A stretch of 64,000 nucleotides of DNA from Epiperipatus broadwayi (GCA_028023455.1 JAQFVV010000347.1:682001-746000); one strand, 5' to 3'. Counted from the stretch's first letter, positions 11,890 to 25,131 are shown. A program made the numbers and translations. Notes: a model not told the origin generated them from the sequence alone.

Positions 11890-13270
11890 CAAGTAGGAAA
11901 AAACAACAATAAACAAGAAACTTTTTTTTCTTTAATTCTAAAGTGCTTCTTAATTAACAGCAATTGCTTTCATTTAAATGGATGAAAGAATATTCACAGC
12001 AGGCCCATAGAAAATTGGATAATTATGATTTTTATTTTCATTTACTATAAAATCGTAATTAACAGTTTAATTCAACTGTTTTTCTGAATTTTCACTAAAA
12101 CCATAGTGTCGAAATTGAATTAAAATGAAAGTCTATAAAATAACTCCATGATATGATATTGATTAGCAAAATCATGTTATCTTTGCTATAATAATAATAT
12201 TAAGACTTATTTATGTAAAAAGGCTACATTTTATGTTCAAATTGTAAATAATTAAATAAAGCATGTCTTTATTAAGTTTTGATTTTAAATAATAAATAAA
12301 AATATATAATGAATTTAAACTTCCGTTTACAAATAAATTATTTATTCGTGTATATAATTTTTAAAAAAACATTTTCTTCTTAAAATGTGATCAGTCTCAG
12401 ATAAATAAAGTCTATTTCAATAAGTTATAAATATATAGTCTTATAAAATCTGTTAATAAGTAATATCACAGTTATTTCCTTATATACCAATTAAATATAA
12501 ACATTGTGGAATATATCCTCATGTAAATTATGAATTTACTATGTATCATGATTATATTTATAAACAAAACATATCAAATTTTCTTCACATATTTTCAACA
12601 TTTGCATTAATGGCAGTAATTCACATTATTCACTTACCTTCAGCGCCATCTAGCGTAATCTTGAGCAATCAATGGACATCAAGTATTAATTCTACATCCA
12701 AATTTTTAATCTAACTTTTATTTTGTTATTAATATTTTTCAATGCAACACAATAGCTTTTGTACCTTCACTCTCAAAAGCTATTTTTTATTTTATTGATC
12801 TGATATTTAAATTCATTTAATCTATCATGGTATATAGCTATAAAAATCTGACATTTATTTAACTCTTAACTTTATATTTTGTATAACAGATTTATGTTAA
12901 TTTAATTGCAGATGCTGAAGTAATCTGAAAAATTCATATGGATGCTTTGATAATATATGTCATCTTTAACAAATAATTAACAGTTTACTGAAATTATTGA
13001 AATATGTATTTGCAGTTCTAGTGAAAAATGTATATAATTATACAATAAAGTTGTTTGGCTTTGTAACTTTAGAGTGTTTTTGAAACCCAATTAGTAGTAG
13101 CTTTGATAGTATTAAAAAACAAAGATGGCTGATGAGAGTGTTAATGCAAACTTCAATTCTTCTTACTGAAGAAACCAATATTCAAAAAGTTGTTTAAAGA
13201 TTTAGATTACAATTAATATCTATTGACAAGAGATCGCTTTGAAAGAGGATAAATACAGTGATTTATTAAT
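11890..13270. other. AT-rich intergenic DNA with one CTCF-like motif
   Basis: No gene seen. cagcgccatctagcg at 12641-12655 is GC-rich against its surroundings and resembles the core of insulator-protein CTCF sites. This is a motif resemblance only. Confidence 0.4.
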
Positions 13271-13951
13271 ACTAATGTTAAAAAGACTAAAGTAATGTTT
13301 AATGGATTTTCCTAAAATATGAAAATAAAGATTGATTATGATGAGTTAGAAGAAGTTAACAGCTACAAATACCTTGGTCAGATTATTAATACAGATGAAA
13401 ACATAATCGATGAAATTAATCATAGAATTAAACTTGTTTGGAGTGCTTTTAGTAGAAATAATATTAAAAGGAAATGTGCCTATGTGATTGAAAAGGAAGG
13501 TTTTTAATAAATGTGTTTTATCAGTTTTTACTTTTGAATCTGAGACTTGGACACTTAATAGAAGAGCAATACAGAAACTTCTGACCACTCAAGGAAGTAT
13601 GAAGAGATGCATGTTGAGAGTAACAAGAAGAGATCAATTTTGCAATATATGGGTAAGAGAACAAACAACTATTACTGACCTCATTTAAAAAATTAAAAGA
13701 CTCAAGTGGAGTTGGGCTGAACATATTGCTAGAAGAGATAGTAATAGATGGACAATTAAAACCTTAAACTGGATTCCCCAAGAGATTTTAAAAGACCAGA
13801 AAGAGACCACATGTGAGATGGATGTATGAAATAAAAAAGTGTGCAGGGATGATGTGGAGAAGAGAAGCTAAATATCGGAGATGGATTAAAATTGGAGAGA
13901 CCTTCATCCTGCAGTGGATTGATAATGGTTGATGATGATGATATGCAAAAT
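13271..13951 (+). mobile_element. RTE copy 3, 5'-truncated 3' fragment
   Basis: It starts abruptly within the RT C-terminal region (a VKKTKVMFN equivalent at ~13276) and runs through KIKIDYDELEEVNSYKYLGQ, ESETWTLNRRAIQK and the basic C-terminal region to the stop and a (TGATGATGATGA) tail at ~13930-13951. It is frameshifted near 13490 and 13685. 5' truncation is the usual outcome of target-primed reverse transcription. No clear TSD is visible. Confidence 0.9.
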
Positions 13952-16490
13952 GACTAAATGCAATTATAATAAATTTTACTTAAAAAAAAAAACTTTCTTT
14001 ACAACTGGAATTTTTTTGTTGTTCTCCATTTTTATATATATAAAATAATGTTTTTAAAAAAAGCTCAAAATCGAATTCTACAAACAGGAAATTATAAAAT
14101 TAATAAATTTATAAGGTTACTTTGTTTTTCTAAATAAAATTAAAAAAAAAGATGAATTTACAAAAATCAGTTTTTTGGGCATTCTTATTTACTTTTTTTT
14201 TATTCATTAATTAATTTATTGTATATATAAATTTAAACAGACAATAAAATTTAATCTAAATGATTAATATATTTTATATAATTTGATGTTCGTAATAACT
14301 TTCAAAAGAAAGTCTTAAGAATATAAAAATAAAAAATATACGCCAACTGAAGGCAAAGAAAAAAAACTAAATAATGATGATATGTTTAAAATCATCATCG
14401 GTATTTGCTGGAAATCATAAACGATTTTTGTCTACTAATTGCAGATAATAATAAAAAATAGAACGACACAGACTAAAAATTGGTACGCACATGCAAAGAC
14501 TGGGGCTAGAATAGTTGTGATTGTAATAAAAAAAATAAATTAACCCCTGTAGTCCTAATTAATGCAGAAAGATGATAAATAGTATAAAAAGATTATGATG
14601 ACTGAGCCCTATATTAATCTAATATCTGAAGATAGTTAAGATATATATATAAAAGAAAAATAAATTTATTAAAGAGAATAAAATTTAAGCATCTGAAAAA
14701 TAGAGTATAAAAATAAATAAATATCTATTGAAAAAAAAAAAGATAAATTTTATTTAAATTTAAAAGCAAAAAATAATTCGTAATAAATATTGTCAAAAGA
14801 ATTTTAATGCTGAAAAATCTAATGTAGACTATAAATAAATTAACTTCAAGACTCCTTCTCTATAGAACACATACACACAAAAAAATAAAATGATCACAAA
14901 ATAGCAAAATAAATATCCAAAGACTAAAAACAAATATGGTCAATCACTTAATAAAATACAATGAAGCAAAAGGCAAACTATTTCTGCTTTATATAAGTAA
15001 CTAATTTTGCCTCTAGTAAAAAAATATATGTATTAACCAAAGAACTTATTTAAATATTGAATTTAATGACATTATGAGAAATATTGATAGTTAGTTAGTT
15101 ATTAAAATCTGCAAAATCTAAAAGAGTATTCAGAAGAAATTTGATAATTAAAAGCCATCTAAGAGAATAAATTGAATGACTGAATCTGATTAATGAAACA
15201 TGAGCATGACTCAATAATAATTCTGTAAAGATAAGACACCATTAATATTTTTAATTATAAGTCAAGTAAAATCTGTAAATGATTTGGATAGGCACTAACG
15301 ATTGTCCAAAATTATTTAGAATAATATTAACCCTTTTTGATCAATAAAATCTTCTCCAAGATATTGTGTAATTTCACTGTAATGCATTTCTGGATTTCTA
15401 TTTAGCAGTATGTTGCTAAGTAGATCTATCTGTTTTTATTACAGTTTGCCATTTGATCTGTGATTTTATTATTTTAATTGTAGTTTCAATTTTAATCAAT
15501 AGAATAAACATTATCTAGAAAAAGTTCGTTTAAGTCTTTATAACAAAATTAAGAAATATAAAAACAAAATTGTAGAATTCATGAATTAAGATGGATGAGA
15601 AGGAAAAAAAGAAATGAACTAGGACTGGAAAAATAATTGGGTAATCAAGATTAAAAAGTGGGTGTCTTTATTGTGATATATAAGAGTTTGAAAAAAGAAA
15701 ATGTTTAACTTGATCATCAGATTTTCTCTATCTATGCATAGAAACTGCTAGTGTTATTTAAGGAAAAGCCATTTTTAGAATAACATCACATTGTTTAGGA
15801 GGCAGAAAAAAAATTTGATGAAATTTTAGATTCTATAGACTATTTTCAAATCAACGTTTACATTTACTTTTATTAAAGTTTGATACAAATAAATGATGAT
15901 TTCTTTAAAAAAAATGTTTTTAAATTTATTATTTAATAATTATTTTTAATTAAATATTGTACATTACATCTTATGCTATTGTAATAATAGAAAACTTACA
16001 ATTATAATAATATTACAAATATGCATTAGTTTATATTCTATTAATTTGTGTGACATCTTTAATTCAGAAATAGCATAGTAGTGCTACTTGCTTTAGATAA
16101 ATAGCTCTTCTACCATTATTTTAACTATTATTAACAGATTTTTTTTATAATGTTAAAACTGTGGTCATAATTTTATTAATTTATTGTTTTAAAAATTTAA
16201 TGAGATCTATATTTTCTGGTTAGTTCAGTAACTATCAAACATTTTCTTCTATTTCATAAAAGAAAGTCCTGCCACCAAAGTATTAACAGTTTTGCTTCTT
16301 TGTAAGTTGGTTTTTGAGATTACTTTAAGAAAAATTTTGCAATAAAAAAAATTACTTTTGCAAGTTTATTAAATATTTCTGATTATTTTTATAATGAAAA
16401 GAAAACAAATTGGTTTTATTTATATACTTGTTTATTTTATTCTCAAAGAAGGTAATAGATTTGATCATAATGTTAACAAGAAAATTATAG
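13952..16490. other. AT-rich intergenic DNA
   Basis: About 2.5 kb of mostly A/T sequence with no supported feature on either strand. Confidence 0.45.
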
Positions 16491-16493
16491 CAT

Positions 16494-16543
16494 AAGATGA
16501 CTTTACCTATGTTAAATGATTCATGTAGGTAAAGTCATTATCT
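16494..16543. repeat. Short hairpin
   Basis: gatgactttacctatg and catgtaggtaaagtcat are inverted copies forming a ~14 bp stem with a ~13 nt loop. Too small to classify. Confidence 0.5.
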
Positions 16544-17263
16544 GTCATCTCTCAGAACTAATATAGGATTAAAATCCTTTAGCATTATCTAAAAATTATA
16601 AAACAACTTTAAGATTTTAAAGTAGAATTTGACAGATTTATCAGAAATCCATATTTATTTGCATTTAAAAAATTTTTAATAAAATTTTTTTTTGTTGATT
16701 TTCTTAAGGCTTGTTTATCTTCAAATCATTTGCTGATGTTTTGCACCCTTTGTTCTGACTGAAACTCTTTTTTTTTCCATATTTGCAAAGTTCAAATATG
16801 ATTTTTAGAATGTTTTTGTTTGTAAAAGTAAATTAAAAAGAAATCAAATCCAATTTATTGAGTTTTAGTATAAAATAAAGATTTTATACAGAAATTAAAA
16901 GTTAAACCTTGGCCAAAACTGATGCAGGTGTAATAATTAACAAGTCCCAGCATTTGAGAGAGTTAAAAAACATTTTTATATTTGATTTCTATTGCAGAAG
17001 ATATATAATAAAATGTGTCAAAAATTACATTTTTTTAAACAGATGTATTAATAAATTATATATGAAAGTCATATATAATCTAAAAAATATTCTGTTAATG
17101 GGCAGAAATTTGTGCTGTGTAAAAGTTATGAGATAGCATCATTTTTTAAAATCAAACATTTATCATAAATAGACAAAATGATCCTTGAAGTAAACCTATA
17201 TAAATGATTTATTAATTTTTATTAGTTATACTTTAGACTAGAGATTACTAACTTAATGAATAA

Positions 17264-17643
17264 TATTTCTGTAGTGTAATTTACATTACCCCACTCTCAT
17301 GCAAGATAGGGGTTGGTTTCTACTTGCATTTAACACCTTGTAGAGGGATATAATTATAAACATATGACCAAAGACAAGTGAAAAGATGTATGATCTCCAA
17401 GATGTTCATTTCATGTTGAACAGTACTCATCAGTTAGCCCAGACTACAATCTCTAACTCATATCATTTGTTCTGTATATATAGATATCCAAGTATTATAA
17501 TATTAATTGATTACTGCCCCACAATTTTGTCACAAACCGCTTGATGAAAAATATTTCTGTAGTGTAATTTTCACTACACCATTCCCATGCAATGTAGGGG
17601 CTGGTTTGAGTGGTGTAGGAAAATTACACTACAGAAATATACA
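17264..17643. repeat. MITE-like hairpin (17549-17643) with a direct partial copy (17264-17340) and a family P fragment between
   Basis: In the second unit, atatttctgtagtgtaattt and its reverse complement (aaaattacactacagaaatat) flank a ~28 nt loop (ttcccatgcaatgtagggg...), giving a ~30 bp stem with few mismatches. The first unit repeats the left stem and loop but has lost the right stem. A reverse family P fragment (17335-17485) lies between them. The stem resembles the hairpin at 61017-61113 (gatattccgtgtagtgaaaa), so the two are probably related. Confidence 0.7.
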
Positions 17644-17649
17644 TGGTTA

Positions 17650-19020
17650 GTTTCTCTGAAAATTATATGAATTTCTAACACAAAAAAAGCATTTGATTAA
17701 ATGTGGATTTTAGCATTATTTAATTGAGAGAATCAGTTGAGGGAAGTTTAGCTTTTGAGTCACTTTAAATCACACTGGGTTAATTATAACTGAAATTCTG
17801 TTAAATAAATATATATAAATCTTGAAAACAGTCATTGATTTAGTGTATGGAATGTATTATATAAAACTGCAAAAATTGTAGAAATGAAAAGCATCTCCAT
17901 AGGAAAAAGGATATTGTTTAGGAGTTCATGAGTTTAAATACCAGGCCTGCTAATGACAGGACTTTCTAATTTAAAGTAGGAAGCCCTATCACTTTACCAA
18001 ACTGCACAGAGCAGTATCTCAAATCAAATTACTGAATTCACAAAGGTTATAAATCTTTTTATGATTAATATAAAATTTTATCAACATATAGAAAATTATA
18101 TCTATATTAAAACAAAGTCAAGTGTCAGAATATAGATTGAGGCACAATATTTTAAATATGTCAGTTATAATGTTGTCTACTGCATAGCAGTTAATTGGAT
18201 TCTTGCCTGGGCTTTGTAAAAAAATGTCAGTCTGGTTTGTTATCCAGTATAATAAATAGTTCAACATGTTACAGTATGCTCAAAGTAATTTAAAACTAGA
18301 GTATCTTATGAAGTAAGTTATTTTATAAAAAATAAAATCATATTTCTAATTCTAGACATTCTAGTAGAAAATAAGTTGCAATCAACATCACCAATAATTG
18401 ATTAAATTATATTAAAAAATTAACATTTTTTATTAACAAAATATTTGATAAACTGATGTGGAAGAGAGGAAATATAAAATTGGAAATATTGACTAAATTT
18501 GGTGATATTATGATTCTGAATTGGGTTAATAATAATTAAAAGTGTTGATATGTAAAATAGTTGAAGTCACTGCATACAGATTTTATGAGCAAACCAGGCA
18601 ATCTATATAAACTCTGAATTTTAGATGAGCTCCTTGACTGTTAATTATTAAGATACCTTATAAAATTTAAGAGGCTTTTAAGGCATATTGCAAAGGGATG
18701 CAAATATTTCTGTTATAACAATATTGTTTTACCATTCAATAAGCAATACATTACACATGTATAATACAGCTGACAATCTTCTCCCCTCTGTCAGATGCCA
18801 TGACCATGACTAATATAAATTAATGGAAAGTGCACTAGACAAAAATTATGAACTTTATTCAGATTTCAAGCGTATCTCATATACATTTTTTTTGGACATT
18901 TTTTCAAGATATTGTATACAAAAATTTTCAACATTATATTTATTCATTAATATATACAACTTAATAAACAAATTTTTGTTATTCATTTGAAATCTCACCA
19001 CTAGATTTTCAATTGTATGG
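17650..19020. other. Intergenic, nothing firm
   Basis: 17900-18010 is less AT-rich and contains a B-box-like phrase (gagtttaaatacc). It may be an old SINE, but no A box or duplication supports that. The rest is featureless AT-rich DNA. Confidence 0.35.
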
Positions 19021-19024
19021 ACAG

Positions 19025-19290
19025 TCGAAGAATTGGAGTGTGGAGTGGATCGAAGCCTGTCCATTAAAGTATGAAGATTGGCTATCTTAATATATATATA
19101 TATATCTGAGCACTTATTGCATATATATGTAGAGATGATAATCTGAACCAACTGATGATTGCTGTTTTAGCATGAAATACGTATATTGGTGATTATATAT
19201 CTTTTCGACATATATATGTTAAGTGTAGCAATGATATGAGATAGAGTGGTGAGTGATGGGTTATGTAAAAGTCTGTTCTCATATATCCTA
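19025..19290 (+). repeat. Dispersed repeat family P, forward copy
   Basis: It follows copy 1 closely and in the same order: gaagcctgtccattaaagta, ggctatcttaatata, gcacttattgcatatatatg, ccaactgatgattgctg, atatcttttcgacatatata. The internal (AT)n has expanded. No coding. Confidence 0.75.
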
Positions 19291-20199
19291 TATATTATAA
19301 CATTGCAATATATTCGATGTTGAAGTTCTAACTTTTCCATGCATATATTGTTTCCAGTTCCTTCTAATAATTGCTAAAAGACTTATTTTTTTTCCAATAC
19401 TGGGCACCTACATACCAAGATTTAAACATACTTTATATTATCAGAAGACTTGAATATCCGATTGATTTTCATATAATAGTAGGCTTAAAAATCTACTGAA
19501 AAATAATTTTAATAATGTAGCAGTAAATAAACTTTAAAAAATAAGTGGAAAATGTTAAAAAAAAGCATCACAAAGAAGATATTAATCAATCAAATAAATC
19601 AATAATAACAATTTTTTAATGTTTTATAATTAAAGTATGGTATATATTTTCCTAAATTAGATAATAATTTTCAAGTTAAATATATTATCAATAGAGCATT
19701 TATGAAAATGCAAATAGAACAAAAGATCCTGAAATTTAAAAAATAATAATAATTGTATGGTCAGTTACTTAAAAGGTCATGAATTTGAGCATGGCCAAAC
19801 TAAGATTTTTCTAACTGTAAATTGATCCAGAAGTTTCAGATATTGAGCCCAATATAGTAAAAAGTAAATAAAAAAATAGACTTACATATAATCATAATGA
19901 TATAGAAAAAAAAATAGATTTTAAAAGCTGCAATAGATTTTTCATATGCATATAGTATTAATTGGAGAGATATTCCTTAAAGTTTTAAGTGCTAGTTATA
20001 TTAATAGAATGGTCTCAGTGTCAAAGCTATTTATATAATTATAAAATTTAAATTACTGTAGATTTAAATGTTAATATACCAAAAAATAACATTAGAAAAA
20101 TGTGAAATTTAGTTTCCAAACGTTGGGCTAATTAAATAATTTAAATATAATTTGCATATTGCCATTTTCATTCTACTCGGCACTATTTGTTTTTTTTTT

Positions 20200-20315
20200 T
20201 TTACAGCTATGAATATGAGACTAAACACATCGAAAGCGCTCAGCTGTCAAGTATTTTATCGATTCATAAAGTATTTCTTATAGCTTCTCTTCCCAGTGCC
20301 TTAACATGCTTATAA
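20200..20315 (+). repeat. Single-arm relative of the 9.1 kb palindrome
   Basis: agctatgaatatgag, aagcgctcagc and cttatagcttctc occur in the same order and spacing as the right arm of 9274-9388. The sequence is diverged and no matching left arm is present. Confidence 0.5.
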
Positions 20316-20604
20316 TTTTGTTTTACTGTTGACTTAAGTTTTACATTTTCTAGTGTTATAGTCTGGTCTAATGTCCACATAAGAATTTCGAAAATAGATA
20401 GGTTTGATAATGAAGAATCTTGCATTAATCAGATAGCATTTAGAAGTTTGGAGGATGTCTTTCCAATTAATATTATATATTATTTAGTACTGTTTAGTGT
20501 AACTTTATATATATATATATTAATCCAAAAATATTTAGCCCATGAAATATTTTATGTTTGAATTGAAGAATTTTTGAAATACCATATTTATAGCTGTGTA
20601 TATC

Positions 20605-21480
20605 AGGATATATATATATAATTACAAGGGATTTGAACTCAGACTTTCAAGCTCCCTACAGCTATACACTCCTTCTTCTATAATTGATACACATGACCAT
20701 ATACATGTGAAAAAATATAAATGATCTCCAACATATATATTTTGTGTGAATCAGCACACATCAGTTGGGCCAGATCACCATCACACATATGTACAATCAA
20801 TGCTCAGTTTATATTAAGATAGCAAATCTTCAAACATTGATGAGCAAGATTCAATTTTCACCTCCCTCAACTCTTCAGCATCCATATCATTGAAAATCTG
20901 ATGATGGAACACCCAAAGCCCTTGTTGGTGTCAATATTATTGTCATACCCATGTTGACTTTAAGTCCGATTTCAAATCTCTTCTAATTACATTAAGTTTA
21001 GAATAGACAATATACTTGTATTTGAATATTACATATTCATCCTGCATTCTTCCAATTCTTCTGTGTATTTAAATGGATATATTAAGATCTTATATGTGAG
21101 GGGTCAGATTGATTTAAAAGTCAAATATGGGTATAACAATAATATTTGGGTGTTCCTTCATCAGATTTCCAATGATATGGATGGCTAAAGAGTTGATGAG
21201 GGTGAAGATTGAAGTTTGTCCATCAATGTTTAAAAGATTTCCTATCTTAATATAAACTGAGCACTGATTGTATACATGTGTGGAAGATGGTGATCTGGAC
21301 CAACTGATGACTGCTGAGTCAGCATAATATATGTATATTGGAAATAGTTTATCTTCTTCACATGTATGTGGTCATGTGTATTGATTGTGTAAGATGGAAT
21401 GTATAGTTGGAAGAAGTTTGAAAATCTGAGTTCAAGTCCCTTCTAATTACATTAATTCTAGTATAAACAATATACTTATA
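20605..21480. repeat. Family P inverted repeat (~0.87 kb palindromic unit)
   Basis: A reverse family P copy (20605-20880) and a forward copy (21175-21480) face each other. The sequence between them continues the symmetry: tccatatcattgaaaatctg at 20880 pairs with cagatttccaatgatatgga at ~21163, and ggaacaccca pairs with tgggtgttcc. The non-palindromic centre is about 20985-21090. The same architecture is at 60845-61440, so the palindrome itself appears to be a unit of the family. Confidence 0.8.
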
Positions 21481-22204
21481 TTTGAATTTTATATATATAT
21501 ATATATAAAAGGCATAACATATGAGACTTGCCAATTGCTAATTTGAATACAAACTACTACATAGTCATGACTAAGTCTAAACAATTTTATGGAAAAAATA
21601 TATATTTTATAAACCAAAGAATTCACTAGTGATTGTATGCAGAAATGCAATTAATACGAATATGTATTTCTTTCAGATGATATTGATAATGATATTAATA
21701 AATTAAAAAATATAGCCGTGGAAATTGACTTTATACAATTGGCCACAAACAATTGTTATGTATTTTATTATCACTCACGAAGTAACTATTCAATTATTTA
21801 ATAAATAAGCTAATTGGTTTTCTAAATTTAAGCTCTAATTCTGAATTTTGGATTAATAAAAGAGGTTCAGGTATTCAATTTTTCATTGAAAAAATAATTC
21901 GAAGCAAACTTCAGAAAAAAAATAATACTTCAGTTTTGGCAATTATCCTGTTAGGAGGACATTTGATGTCAAACTTCATATATTCTCGCAAACCATAAAC
22001 TCACATATAGGTCAAAATAAAAAAAATAGAAACTTATAGTCCAGCAAGTGGATTTTAAATGTTTTAAATTAATTTAATTTAATAATGGGACTTTTATCAT
22101 ATAATATCCTTGTTTAAAAAATAGCAAGAAATCTGTTAAAATTATTTAGTATCATTTACTTAAAGACGCTCAGATAACTTCCAATAGCAGAATATTTGTT
22201 TCGT

Positions 22205-22300
22205 AAACTCTCTCTCTCTCTCTCTCTCTCACTTTATATATATATATATACTTTATATATATATGTGTGTATATATATATGTGTGTGTGTGTGTGTATAC
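22205..22300. repeat. Compound microsatellite (TC)n-(TA)n-(GT)n
   Basis: tctctctc at 22209-22230, then alternating ta and tg/gt runs to ~22298. Simple sequence only. Confidence 0.95.
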
Positions 22301-23033
22301 GTACTGTAACACAGGGAAATAAGGAATGTTGAAGGGAAAAATGGCTAGATGTATGATGGTATGATAGAGGGATGACTAATGTGGATATATATATTATTTT
22401 TATTTGCTGCAAATTACTTGCCATTTTATGTAACATATATATGCTACTTTAGTCATCATTTATATCTTAGCAATTAAAAGTTATTACATATTTTATTAAT
22501 ATTATAAATTCTGAAATAATGATTTTGTTTATTAATAATTAATATAATGACAATGATCATACCACATGTTCTATGTTGGCAAATATCATATAGAAGAATT
22601 CTAAATAGAACATAAGTTAAATTTTCTGATCATCATCATTTCACAGCCATCTATATAAAGACTGAACTAAGCATCACAATTATCATGTAGCTTTATTTAT
22701 AATTAGGATAGACCAAATAGGCTCCTAGAGTGCCATTTATTTTTACAGAAGAAAACATATGATAATATATTAGTCTCATATATAATAAATTAATTCCACA
22801 CATTAAACACCGAACATATTTTCCAACAGATGATAAGCACATCCAGAAACAGAATCGAACTACATATTAAATTATCTAATGGAAATAAGACAAGAATTAA
22901 ATATGAATGGCATAGATTCTAAATATAATTTTAAATAACAAAAACAATTTATTAAAAACAGTTTGATTAATGGAAAAAAATGTTTCTATTTTAATGCATA
23001 TGTAGATGTAATAAATCCCTGAATTGATGTGTC
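22301..23033. other. Intergenic, nothing recognised
   Basis: No ORF or repeat supported. Confidence 0.4.
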
Positions 23034-23179
23034 AAAACTATTTTAAATTATCTTGTCTTGCGTTGTTAGCCGAGAGGTATCGAAGCCGCCATGCAAGCAA
23101 GTAGTTGGTTGCAGACGGTTGTGGGTTCGCGTCCCGGCCGATGCTATGACACATGGAAAAAAAAAAACTATTTTAAATT
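23034..23179 (+). mobile_element. tRNA-derived SINE with 16 bp TSD
   Basis: The body runs from ~23050 to 23163 with the A box tagccgagagg, the B box ggttcgcgtcc, an acceptor-like 3' end ccgatgc, the tail tatgacacatgg and poly(A). The segment between the boxes has room for a long variable arm, hinting at a class II (Leu/Ser-like) tRNA ancestor. Perfect 16 bp target-site duplications, aaaactattttaaatt, lie at 23034-23049 and 23164-23179. It is the same family as the copies at 11754 and 24999. The open frame crossing it is not a gene. Confidence 0.93.
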
Positions 23180-23837
23180 GACATACTCTTTTCAAATAAA
23201 AAGAAACAAAACTAATATATACATAGTGATATATACTTCACTAACACACTCAAATACATCACACGATCACCATTTCATATGCTTAAACATAGTAATATAT
23301 GGAGTTTGGTAACCTCATATAAATTAACTATTAAATATATAAATATATTTCCAATAACCCAATTCAAACTGCATTACAAATGGTAGCAGCAGTAGTAGTA
23401 ATAGTAATGATAATAATAATAATTTTACAAATATGATTTTAAAAATTACTTTAGGCTTATATAAATTTACAAAAAAAAAAAAAACCTTATGTTGGATTTA
23501 ATTACTATTAATAAACTTATTCTCTCTTATCCTTTTTATTACTATAAATTTGTGATAACATCAATTCTTTAATATTCCTAAATAAATTCTTTATTTTTTA
23601 ATCTCCGATTTTTTTTTTTAAATTCTTTCTGTGCATGTTTTCAGTTCAGTAATCTAGTGCAGCTTTTGTACAGCAGGAATAAACTTTTTCAGAATGTCAG
23701 GGTAGACTAGGCCTTATCTCATCATCATTTTCAGACTATTAGCTATTATTAAGTCTGAGTTATTGTATGGCATCTTTTTACTAATGAGAGGTTGCATTCA
23801 TAAAAGCTTGGATGGTACAGTGTAGATGCTATTAACC

Positions 23838-24590
23838 CTTTTCCCGCGCTCGACGAGGCTCCTCGTCGACATCTGAAATCACTCTAACTCAGTTCGTTTT
23901 CATACGAAAAAATTCGTTAAATACGTATTGAATTCGTTTTTAAAAGTTCTGTACGATGGTGACATCTTCCGATTTATTTTAGAAGTAAAAAATAGAAAAA
24001 AACGCATTTAAACCTAAACAAAGAAGGAACATTATTTGTGATTGGTTCTTAGCATGCTCTCAGCCGAAAAAGACATTCTGATTGGCTGGAAAGAACAAAG
24101 AAACTGCCTGATCAAAGAAAATAAAGAAAAACGCTGAGATTTTCATTTCGAATACGATTTAAATTATTATTAAATAATATTTATGGAAATTAAACATAAT
24201 TTTCAGAGAGAATAATAAAAAAACAAAATTATTTTCGAAAAATATTGAAGATTTTAGTCCAAATATTGAAGTTGTAGTAAAAAGAAATATTTACTTTTCT
24301 ATAACGTAAAAGTCGATCTTTTTGTTTACATTATAACTTTTATGTTGCCGATGTTGAATATTTTAGAATAAATAAATAGCAATTTATTTTTGAAAGAACT
24401 TTCGTTTTTTTCATGACCTGAAAAATTAATTATATACTTTTTATAAATGTATCTGAGTTGAATTTAATATTATAGGCGAATATGTTTTAACAATAGGCTT
24501 TGTCTTCAGTTTGTGAGTTGGCCAATTAAAAGATTTGATTTTTATCTGATACAACCAATGATAAAATTAGCGGTTTTCCTTTTTAATTTA
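23838..24590 (+). repeat. Dispersed repeat family R, copy 1
   Basis: It shares an ordered block pattern with 27500-28245: gacatc...cactctaa, aagtaaaaaat, taaacctaaacaaag, ctgattggctg, aacaaagaaa, atttttgaaagaactttc, acctgaaaaattaat, atactttttataaatg, tttgtgaattg/gttggccaattaaaag and an 'ataaaattagcggtttt' end. It contains paired CCAAT boxes in both orientations (tgattggtt, ctgattggctgg, ggccaatta, accaatgat). A perfect palindrome, cgacgaggctcctcgtcg, sits at its 5' end (23851-23868). It is non-coding and of unknown class. Confidence 0.7.
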
Positions 24591-24990
24591 GCCCTGTGCA
24601 GTGTGATAGTCTTATGCATCTTTTATTAATATATCAGAAGGAATTTATCTGTAGACTCTATCTCTTCAAGTGAAAAAAATCTGAAACTACCTCGTTGAAT
24701 CAATAACAGAAATTACCTTAGTCTTGACTTCTGAGCCTAACAAAAATACATATTTTTTTTCCCATATATCAAACCTTGCTTATCAAAAAGTTGTTTTTTT
24801 ACTGCTAACAACTTAATAATAAACTGTTCTCCTGTTATCTTATTATTTAAAAAAACAAAAATTATGAAATAATATCTTAATTGTCAAATTTTAATTAAAT
24901 ATATTTCATTGTATGTAATTTTTTAACTAACAAAAAATTTTTTGCTAACTCTATATGAAATGATATTCGTATGAAAGTCTTTTTCACACT
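24591..24990. other. AT-rich spacer
   Basis: Nothing identified between repeat R copy 1 and the SINE. Confidence 0.4.
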
Positions 24991-24998
24991 TTCAAAAA

Positions 24999-25131
24999 AG
25001 AAATTCATGTCAAGCGTTGCTAGTCGAGAGATCATCGCATCGGCCTTGCAAGCAAGTAGTTGGTTGCAGACGGTTGTGGGTTCGCCTCCCAACCGATGCT
25101 ATGACATATGAAAAAAAAAAAGAAATTCATG
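24999..25131 (+). mobile_element. tRNA-derived SINE with TSD
   Basis: The body at 25010-25120 is tcaagcgttg, A box tagtcgagaga, B box ggttcgcctcc, accgatgc, tatgacatatg and poly(A). Duplications agaaattcatg at 24999-25009 and 25121-25131, plus shared A residues, flank it. The B box and tail are slightly diverged from the copy at 23034, so the two are independent insertions. Confidence 0.92.

Noticed and set aside
17900-18010. Second SINE type with a gagtttaaatacc B-box-like phrase (a similar phrase occurs near 19775)
   Set aside because: No A box, tail or target-site duplication could be found; such phrases are common by chance.
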